Shown in pieces: positions 1 through 5,271 of a stretch of 10,023 nucleotides of DNA; position 1 is the first letter of the stretch; every line of letters begins with the position of its first letter. The stretch spans positions 1 through 10,023 of the forward strand of contig NZ_CAIP01000160.1 in the NCBI RefSeq assembly GCF_000297435.1. Reading direction: 5' to 3'. The stretch is from Microcystis sp. T1-4 (GTDB taxonomy: Bacteria; Cyanobacteriota; Cyanobacteriia; Cyanobacteriales; Microcystaceae). The translations under genes and the position numbers were made by a program. The notes under the pieces were generated by a model that saw nothing but the letters and a program-made list of their open reading frames with translations, did not search any database and was not told the DNA's origin.

Positions 1-2
1 CC

Positions 3-410
3 ATAACTCATGAAGTTATTCTGGTTACGAATGACACTTATATTACAGCAACTCAAGTCTGTGAACTTCTTAAAAAAATAGCTGCTTTAGGAATAACTAT
101 TCCCATCACTCTAGTCTTAGATAATGCCCGCTATCAAAAATGTAAAATTGTTGAAGAATTGGCTCTTTCTTTGTCAATAGAGCTACTCTATTTGCCGTCT
201 TATTCGCCTAATCTAAATTTAATTGAAAGGCTGTGGAAATTTGTCAAAAAGAAATGTTTGTATGGTAAATACTATGAAAACTTTTCTGACTTTTCTTCAG
301 CTATTTATGAATGTCTGAATGATGCCCACCTGAAACATAAAAAAGAACTGGATTCCTTGCTGACTCTACGATTTCAGAAGTTTAATAAATCTCAGATTAT
401 GAACGTCTAA
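3..410 (+). CDS. IS630/Tc1-mariner family transposase, C-terminal part (cut by left window edge)
   Basis: This is the C-terminal 135 residues of a DDE transposase, the enzyme that cuts and joins the ends of an IS630-type insertion sequence. The frame is open from base 3 to the TAA at 408-410 and continues beyond the left edge. A TTG at 159 is only an internal codon, because clear family sequence lies upstream of it. The second catalytic Asp sits in V-L-D-N-A-R-Y (residue 40 of the visible part). The catalytic Glu sits in N-L-I-E-R-L-W (residue 75), after the typical Y-L-P-S-Y-S-P-N-L-N motif. The 34 residues between them match the D34E spacing of the Tc1/IS630 superfamily. The first Asp and the DNA-binding domain are outside the window. 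The right terminal inverted repeat should lie shortly after the stop, but I cannot define it without the other end. Whether the full gene is intact cannot be told from here. Confidence 0.88.
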   Translation: MTHEVILVTNDTYITATQVCELLKKIAALGITIPITLVLDNARYQKCKIVEELALSLSIELLYLPSYSPNLNLIERLWKFVKKKCLYGKYYENFSDFSSAIYECLNDAHLKHKKELDSLLTLRFQKFNKSQIMNV

Positions 411-646
411 AGTATAGACAACCGATAACCTTAGAAAACTCTTGTTCGCTTTCCAGTGTTAGCTGGTTAAAATTTTTCTTTACCTAAAATGTCGGATGAA
501 TGCCCCCGCTAAATTTTTCGACAAGACATCAACCTTTGCGGGGGATGAAATCCGACCAGGATATTAACTGCGAAGCACGATTTTAATTCTACCATTTGTA
601 GGTAAACTGTGTTATACTTAATTTATCTAGGGTCGAGGATTAATCA
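411..646. other. Gene-free stretch between IS630 transposase and tnpB remnant
   Basis: No open frame of protein-like character is visible in these 236 bases. The first part, just after the transposase stop, presumably carries the right end of the IS630 element. The middle carries a nested inverted repeat (491-556, listed separately). The last part leads into the tnpB remnant and has an extended -10 sequence, TGTTATACT at 610-618, about 29 bases before the tnpB ATG at 647. There is no good -35 hexamer upstream of it. The stretch from about 480 to 646 could be the left end of the IS200/IS605-type element, whose ends carry subterminal hairpins rather than terminal inverted repeats. That assignment is an inference from position alone. 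Confidence 0.5.
491..556. repeat. Nested two-stem inverted repeat (possible transposon-end hairpin)
   Basis: An outer perfect 7-bp stem, GTCGGAT at 491-497 with ATCCGAC at 550-556, encloses an inner perfect 7-bp stem, CCCCCGC at 503-509 with GCGGGGG at 538-544. A symmetric 5 x 5 internal loop lies between the two stems. The apical loop is about 28 bases and may pair partly through A/T next to the inner stem. Two coaxial perfect stems of this composition stand out in an AT-rich surrounding. Single-stranded hairpins at element ends are what TnpA of IS200/IS605 elements recognises, which fits the adjacent tnpB remnant. A structured RNA or a MITE fragment is also possible. Confidence 0.55.
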
Positions 647-746
647 ATGCTAGTCGTAGAAGCCAAGTAAAAAAACGGGACACCAGAGCAATATCACCGG
701 CTTGATGAAGCTATCAGAACTTCTCAGTTTGTGCGTAACTCTTGTG
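647..746 (+). pseudogene. IS200/IS605-type tnpB (OrfB), N-terminal remnant with internal stop
   Basis: Translation from the ATG at 647 gives M-L-V-V-E-A-K, then a TAA stop at 668-670. In the same frame it continues as K-N-G-T-P-E-Q-Y-H-R-L-D-E-A-I-R-T-S-Q-F-V-R-N-S-C-V. This is the usual N-terminus of cyanobacterial TnpB/OrfB proteins, the RNA-guided nucleases carried by IS200/IS605 elements. The stop is explained by a single T-to-A change in a TTA or TTG leucine codon. After about residue 33 the TnpB similarity ends abruptly and a different gene fragment begins in another frame. No RuvC-like nuclease residues, zinc finger or 3' omega-RNA region remain, so the remnant is dead. It is too short and interrupted to appear as an ordinary open frame. 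Confidence 0.75.
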
Positions 747-1107
747 TTACTTTGATGGCTACTCTATGCTGTCGAGACTACTGGTTGAGTGTGGTATAGT
801 AGGAACAATATGTTTTATTTGGATATTTTGGAGTAGAGCTAATCAAATAAGAGACTTCTTTACTAGGATTATCCTCATCGAAAATCCTCTCCTTAGAAAG
901 CATTACCTGTATCTAGCGAAAATAGGTCTAGCGATATCTGTAGGTGCCATGTCAGAATTAGGATTTCTGATGCTCAATCGTCCTAGTTACTGGAATGTTG
1001 TCTTTCCTTTGCTGTTTGGAATTTGTTTTAAATCTAATCTTTCTTTTTTTTATTTTGATCAGGGTGAGCGCATCTCAAACGCTATTGACAATTGGCCAAT
1101 TTTGTGA
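745..1107 (+). pseudogene. C-terminal fragment of a polytopic membrane protein, probably O-antigen/EPS polymerase (Wzy-like)
   Basis: The open frame is limited on the left by a TAA at 736-738 and ends at the TGA at 1105-1107, giving about 120 residues. It starts in mid-protein with Y-F-D-G-Y-S-M-L-S-R-L-L-V-E-C-G-I-V-G-T. That pattern resembles the stretch before the last membrane helices of O-antigen ligase/polymerase-like proteins. Three hydrophobic segments follow: around L-V-E-C-G-I-V-G-T-I-C-F-I-W-I-F-W, around I-G-L-A-I-S-V-G-A-M-S, and around W-N-V-V-F-P-L-L-F-G-I-C-F. Full Wzy-like proteins have roughly 400 residues and 10-12 helices, so about two thirds is missing. The TTG at 742 is not a credible start, as it falls in the junction with the tnpB remnant. 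The position just upstream of glycosyltransferase genes supports the polymerase reading, but the family has little sequence conservation and the name is tentative. Confidence 0.5.
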
Positions 1108-1112
1108 TCCAC

Positions 1113-1141
1113 TTGACATGAGTTTTCAAATGCCCTATAAG
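1113..1141 (+). promoter_or_regulatory. Near-consensus sigma-70-type promoter for the glycosyltransferase block
   Basis: TTGACA at 1113-1118 matches the -35 consensus in all six positions. It is followed by a 17-base spacer and TATAAG at 1136-1141, five of six matches to TATAAT. Transcription would begin near 1148, about 30 bases before the ATG at 1180. It lies directly after the stop of the broken membrane-protein fragment and is the best promoter in the window. Confidence 0.7.
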
Positions 1142-1179
1142 ATTAAGGTGTATTTGAAATAGCGAAGAAGTTAACCATT

Positions 1180-2019
1180 ATGCTATCGACTCACAAGCAA
1201 GTACCTATTTTCACCATTATTGTGGCTGTTTTTAATGGAAGAGAAACTCTCAAACGTTGTCTTGAGAGTTTCATCCATCAAACCTATCCTGAAAAAGAGT
1301 TAATTGTTATTGATGGAGGTTCTGATGACGGTTCTGTAGAAATTATTCAAGCTTATCAAGACCAAATAACATACTGGGAGTCTCAACCAGATAGAGGACT
1401 AGCTCACGCTTGGAATAAGGCTCTTGACAAAGCGGCTGGAGATTGGATATATTTTCTGGGCTGCGATGATTATCTTTGGAGTAATGATACATTAGAACTG
1501 GTAGCAAACTTCATACAAGAAATTTCTGAGCCAGTTAAGCTCATTCATGGTAAAGTTGTTAGATTCCTGCCCAATGGGGAATTGCTGGATACTCAAGGTC
1601 AACCTTGGCAGGAAATGCAGAAAAAATTTATGAATCTAATGGCTATTCATCATCAGTCTGTCTTCCAACATAAAAGTTTATTTGAAGACTATAGCTATTT
1701 TGATGAATCATTTCGTTTAACTTGTGATTATGAATTATTACTAAGGTCTTTAAAACAAGAAAATCCCGTCTTTATAAATGAAGTCATCGCAGGAGTATTT
1801 TTGGGAGGAATGGCCAACCGAGCAATGAACAGGTTGAAATTTTTTCAGGAAATTTCAAGAGCGATTAAAAAGCTAGATGCTCCAGTCAGTCCATTGCTTT
1901 TAGTATTCTGTTATATAAGGATATACATAAGAATGACATTAACTATAATTCTCGGAGAGGAAACAACTGATAAATTTTCGTTTTTTATACTGAAATTGGG
2001 AAACCATTTACCTAGATAA
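1180..2019 (+). CDS. Family 2 glycosyltransferase (WcaA-like)
   Basis: This 279-residue protein should transfer a sugar from a nucleotide donor to a lipid-linked glycan at the cytoplasmic face of the membrane. Donor and acceptor cannot be read from the sequence. The GT-A fold is clear: F-T-I-I-V-A-V-F-N-G near residue 12, the donor-binding V-I-D-G-G-S-D-D-G-S at 44-52, then P-D-R-G-L-A-H-A-W-N-K-A at 70-81, and a metal-binding C-D-D at 95-97. Length is normal for the group. Near the C-terminus, about residues 236-257, a hydrophobic stretch may attach the protein to the membrane. The ATG at 1180 is preceded by GAAGAAG as a weak ribosome-binding site. A near-consensus promoter lies at 1113-1141, so this is probably the first gene of the transcript. 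It is followed after 117 bases by another GT2 gene. Base composition is AT-rich, like the neighbouring sugar genes. Confidence 0.9.
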   Translation: MLSTHKQVPIFTIIVAVFNGRETLKRCLESFIHQTYPEKELIVIDGGSDDGSVEIIQAYQDQITYWESQPDRGLAHAWNKALDKAAGDWIYFLGCDDYLWSNDTLELVANFIQEISEPVKLIHGKVVRFLPNGELLDTQGQPWQEMQKKFMNLMAIHHQSVFQHKSLFEDYSYFDESFRLTCDYELLLRSLKQENPVFINEVIAGVFLGGMANRAMNRLKFFQEISRAIKKLDAPVSPLLLVFCYIRIYIRMTLTIILGEETTDKFSFFILKLGNHLPR

Positions 2020-2136
2020 AAATTCGGAAAATATATTTTTAGTTTGATAGTTCAAGGATTTTTTCAGCTTGTGATTTTCTGAAACAGGCAAATTCATAGG
2101 ATATCATTATTTGCTATATCATGGGAAAATTTTTAA

Positions 2137-2844
2137 ATGAAAATATCAGTTTGCATGGCAACCTATAATGGAGCCAAGTTTCTAGAAAAACAAATCAACT
2201 CTATTCTTCCCCAGCTATCATATAATGATGAACTGGTAATAGTTGATGATTGTTCATCTGATCAAACGGTCAACTTGATTCAGAAATTTACTGATTCTCG
2301 GATAAAATTATGGGAAAATACCAGAAACTTAGGAGCAATTAAAAACTTTGAAAAATCGATAACCAATGCTGAAGGGGATATCATTTTTCTCTGCGATCAA
2401 GATGATATTTGGTGTCCTGATAAAATCTCAGAATTTGTCAACATATTCACTCAAAAAAAAGAAGTAACATTGGTTATTAGTAATTTACAGGTGATTGATG
2501 AAGATGATAATTTAATTGACGATTCACAGTTAATAAGCGAATTTACTGCTGGAATGGTTCCTAATTTAATCAAACCGAGATTTCGTGGATGTGCCTTAGC
2601 TTTTAGGAGAGAAATGCTGAATTATTTTCTACCTTTTCCAAAAGATATACCAATGCACGATATGTGGATAGGATTGGTCAATGAAATTTACGGTAAAACC
2701 TTTTATCTTAAGCAACCTTTAGTTCAATATCGAAGACATAGTAACAATGTTACTTGTGAACATCGGTCATCAATTTTACAGATAATCAAATGGAGATACG
2801 CATTATTCAAAAATTTACTATTTTTATTGCTCAAAAAAAAATAA
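2137..2844 (+). CDS. Family 2 glycosyltransferase, rhamnosyltransferase-like
   Basis: A short GT-A enzyme of 235 residues, a common length for the small rhamnosyltransferase-like GT2 group. Visible motifs are M-K-I-S-V-C-M-A-T-Y-N-G at the N-terminus, the donor-binding V-I-V-D-D-C-S-S-D at 34-42, and the metal-binding D-Q-D-D at 87-90 followed by I-W. The acceptor-side M-H-D-M-W at 173-177 and Y-R-R-H-S-N-N-V at 198-205 are also present. The last two motifs are characteristic of RfbF/WbbL-like proteins, where Y-R-x-H-x-x-N is usual. The C-terminus is basic and hydrophobic, ending L-L-F-L-L-L-K-K-K, and could lie against the membrane. No strong ribosome-binding site or promoter stands out in the 117 bases upstream. 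A weak hairpin, TTTCAG at 2062-2067 with CTGAAA at 2079-2084, lies there without a T-run. The transferred sugar is unknown; rhamnose is only suggested by family resemblance. Confidence 0.88.
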   Translation: MKISVCMATYNGAKFLEKQINSILPQLSYNDELVIVDDCSSDQTVNLIQKFTDSRIKLWENTRNLGAIKNFEKSITNAEGDIIFLCDQDDIWCPDKISEFVNIFTQKKEVTLVISNLQVIDEDDNLIDDSQLISEFTAGMVPNLIKPRFRGCALAFRREMLNYFLPFPKDIPMHDMWIGLVNEIYGKTFYLKQPLVQYRRHSNNVTCEHRSSILQIIKWRYALFKNLLFLLLKKK

Positions 2845-3000
2845 GTTCTAGATAGCAAGTTTACAATCTAAACTGAAAAATGGTCAAACCACATCGCTCT
2901 TTTATGGTTGCTACAAATTGTCGTTACTCACCCTCAGTGTCGTGGGGATAAAATTGTTAAAATATAAACCTAATAGATAAAAGGGATCTTAAACTCTACT

Positions 3001-4227
3001 ATGAGCAGAATCATCATACTGACAGAACTATACTTTCCTGAACAAACCTCCACGGGATACCTACTGACGAAAACTGCTGAAGGACTAGCGAAAGAATATA
3101 AAGTTAAGGTCATCACTGGTCCAGCAACAAACTTCTTTTTAGCAGAGAAATCGCCTCCACAGGAAACTATTAACAATGTTGATGTTATTCGCTGTGCAGG
3201 AACAACTTTTAATAAGGATTATTTTTTGGGCAGGATATTAAATATCCTGACTCGAACCATAGCAATTTTTTTGAAATGTTTGATTTTGTGCCAGCGAGAA
3301 GATTGCTTATTAGTAGTTACCAACCCTCCACTTTTACCCCTTGTTGCTTTACTAATCAAATGGTTAAAGAATTGCCTTTATGTTTTGCTAGTTCATGATG
3401 TTTACCCAGAGGCACTAATAGCAACCCAACTGGTGTCGTCCTCATCTTGGCTAGTTAAATTACTGAATATTGTTAACAAAATAGTTTATGAAAATTCTAT
3501 AAAAATCATCTCTCTGGGCAGGGATATGAATCAATTAATTGCTAGTAAGTTGTCAGAAAAAAAAATAGAAAAAATTGCTCTTATTCCTAACTGGTCTGAC
3601 GATGAGATAGAACCTACGGACAGGCTGAATAATTCTCTCTTAGAAAAACTAAATATTGGTGATCGATTTATAGTTATTTATTCTGGTAATATAGGTAGAA
3701 CTCATGGTATAGAATACCTGGCTCAAGCAGCGGAAAAGCTAATAAATAATCAAAATATTCACTTTATAGTTATCGGCTATGGCGCTAAAAAAGATTGGTT
3801 AGTTGAATATAAAGAAACTAAAAATCTAGAAAATATCAGCCTTATGTCTTTTCTACCTCGCTCCGAGCTAATCACCTCCCTTAATGCTTGTGACATCGCT
3901 TTTATTGGATTTGTACCAGGAATGACTGGTGTATCGGTTCCTTGTCGGATGTATAATCAAATGGCTGCTGGTAAACCGATTATTGCAATGACCGATGATT
4001 CGTCTGAACTAGCTCAGGTTGTTCAAGAAGAAAATATTGGCTGGGTAGTTGCACCAGGAAATCTTGATAAATTAGTGGAAACTATTGAATTTGCGGCATC
4101 TCATCCTGATATATGTAAACAAATGGGCGACAGAGCAGCTGTAATATCTAAAACTAAATATAATTTTGATCTTACTGATCAGAAATATAAACAACTTTTC
4201 CGAGATATTTTTGCTCAAACAACTTAA
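3001..4227 (+). CDS. Family 4 glycosyltransferase, WbuB-like
   Basis: A 408-residue GT-B enzyme for building a surface polysaccharide. The N-terminal domain opens with S-R-I-I-I-L-T-E-L-Y-F-P-E-Q-T-S-T-G-Y, typical of WbuB-like proteins, some of which transfer N-acetyl-L-fucosamine. It continues through V-V-T-N-P-P at 105-110 and H-D-V-Y-P-E at 132-137. The C-terminal domain has Y-S-G-N-I-G at 227-232, the start of the donor-binding half, and G-V-S-V-P-C-R-M-Y-N-Q-M-A-A-G-K-P at 310-326. In many relatives the residue at position 319 is the second Glu of the E-x7-E motif, whereas here I read Asn (codon 3955-3957). AAAAGGG lies about 15 bases before the ATG as a weak ribosome-binding site. The 156-base gap upstream holds TATAAA at 2963-2968, a possible -10 with no clear -35. 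The epimerase gene follows after 40 bases, so the two are probably co-transcribed. Confidence 0.9.
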   Translation: MSRIIILTELYFPEQTSTGYLLTKTAEGLAKEYKVKVITGPATNFFLAEKSPPQETINNVDVIRCAGTTFNKDYFLGRILNILTRTIAIFLKCLILCQREDCLLVVTNPPLLPLVALLIKWLKNCLYVLLVHDVYPEALIATQLVSSSSWLVKLLNIVNKIVYENSIKIISLGRDMNQLIASKLSEKKIEKIALIPNWSDDEIEPTDRLNNSLLEKLNIGDRFIVIYSGNIGRTHGIEYLAQAAEKLINNQNIHFIVIGYGAKKDWLVEYKETKNLENISLMSFLPRSELITSLNACDIAFIGFVPGMTGVSVPCRMYNQMAAGKPIIAMTDDSSELAQVVQEENIGWVVAPGNLDKLVETIEFAASHPDICKQMGDRAAVISKTKYNFDLTDQKYKQLFRDIFAQTT

Positions 4228-4267
4228 TAAAGATTAAAGCAAACCATGTTAACTGTATTGATTTTTT

Positions 4268-5248
4268 ATGCAAAAACTTCTCATTACTGGAGCAACAGGC
4301 TTTATCGGTAGCTATCTTCTACCAATTTTATCTCAGCAGAAATTCCAGATTACTGCAGCAGGAAGAAAGAATTTGTCTCAGTCCTTATCTATCCCAATTA
4401 AAACTATCAAAGTTGGCAATATCGATGAAAAAACTAATTGGCAAGAGGCACTACAGGGAATTGATATAGTCATCCATCTAGCGGCTCGCGCTCATATTAT
4501 CAACGAAACTATTCCCAATCCAGAAGCGGAGTTTATTAAGGTTAATACTCAAGGTACAGCTAACTTAGTTGAACAATCAATTCAAGCAGGAGTTAAACAC
4601 TTTATTTTTATCAGTTCTATCGGTGCGATGACAACTCAAAGCGATAGGATACTCACAGAAAACTCTCCCTGTCACCCTGATAGTCCCTATGGTCGTAGTA
4701 AACTACAAGCGGAACAAGCTTTAATTAACCTTGCCAAAGATAGTAACATGACTTGGACAATCCTTCGTCCTACTCTGGTTTACGGTCCTGGTAATCCGGG
4801 TAATATTGACCGCTTGATGAAACTAATTAAACGGGGATTACCTTTACCTTTTGGTGCGGTAAAAAATCGTCGTAGTTTTGTCTTTGTGGGTAACTTAGTT
4901 GCTGCCATTATTACCTGTTTAGATCATCCTAATGCCGCTAATCAGATTTTTTTAATTAGCGATAACCAAGCTGTTTCTACTCCCCAATTAATTCGACTCA
5001 TTGCTCAACAAATTCAACAACCCTGTCGATTGCTGCCCGTCCCCACTACCTTACTTAGATTCTTAGGTTATCTGGGTGATAGAGTAGAATCCATAACAGG
5101 GAAAAACCTCCCTTTTAACACCTATAGTATCGATCGCTTGCTTGGTTCTCTTGCCGTTGACTCTAGCCATATTCAAAAAACCCTGGATTGGCAACCTCCC
5201 TTTACTTTAGAGCAAGGATTAGCCCAAACAATTCAGCCAAAAAATTAG
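4268..5248 (+). CDS. NAD(P)-dependent nucleotide-sugar epimerase/reductase, extended SDR (WbpV-like)
   Basis: A 326-residue extended short-chain dehydrogenase acting on UDP-sugars. The cofactor site T-G-A-T-G-F-I-G is at residues 7-14. The catalytic Ser lies in F-I-S-S-I-G-A (116-117), and Y-G-R-S-K at 141-145 supplies the Tyr and Lys. R-P-T-L-V-Y-G-P-G at 167-175 is the substrate-side motif usual in UDP-sugar epimerases. R-R-S-F-V-F-V-G-N-L at 201-210 is also typical. It resembles the WbpV group, 4-keto reductases that make UDP-N-acetylquinovosamine or a related sugar, but a C4-epimerase is equally possible from motifs alone. All key residues are present and the length is normal. It starts 40 bases after the GT4 gene without a visible Shine-Dalgarno sequence. 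In many O-antigen clusters such a gene is followed by a WecA/WbpL-type initiating transferase. Here the next gene is an unrelated convergent one. Confidence 0.85.
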   Translation: MQKLLITGATGFIGSYLLPILSQQKFQITAAGRKNLSQSLSIPIKTIKVGNIDEKTNWQEALQGIDIVIHLAARAHIINETIPNPEAEFIKVNTQGTANLVEQSIQAGVKHFIFISSIGAMTTQSDRILTENSPCHPDSPYGRSKLQAEQALINLAKDSNMTWTILRPTLVYGPGNPGNIDRLMKLIKRGLPLPFGAVKNRRSFVFVGNLVAAIITCLDHPNAANQIFLISDNQAVSTPQLIRLIAQQIQQPCRLLPVPTTLLRFLGYLGDRVESITGKNLPFNTYSIDRLLGSLAVDSSHIQKTLDWQPPFTLEQGLAQTIQPKN

Positions 5249-5262
5249 TGATCAGCTGATCA
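5249..5262. terminator. 14-bp perfect palindrome between convergent genes, weak terminator candidate
   Basis: TGATCAGCTGATCA begins directly after the epimerase stop codon and ends nine bases before the stop of the convergent Pat-like gene. On the - strand it is followed by CTAATTTTTT, so it could act as a weak terminator for that gene. In the + direction it is followed by A residues instead. The stem is short (five pairs with a four-base loop). It could equally be a protein-binding site or a piece of a dispersed repeat. Confidence 0.35.
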
Positions 5263-5271
5263 AAAAAGGCT

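Noticed and set aside
489..560. Hairpin region as a CRISPR repeat or tRNA
   Set aside because: There is only one copy with no regular spacing, and no cloverleaf or tRNA consensus sequence.
1085..1113. TTGACA at 1085-1090 as a further -35 element
   Set aside because: No TATAAT-like hexamer lies 16-18 bases downstream. The second TTGACA at 1113 has one and is preferred.
2833..2841. A9 run at the end of the second GT2 gene as a possible programmed or error frameshift
   Set aside because: A shifted reading meets another stop within a few codons and the protein already has normal length, so nothing would be gained.
2970..3176. Open frame on the - strand opposite the start of the GT4 gene
   Set aside because: It lies antisense to a well-supported glycosyltransferase and has no family-like motifs.
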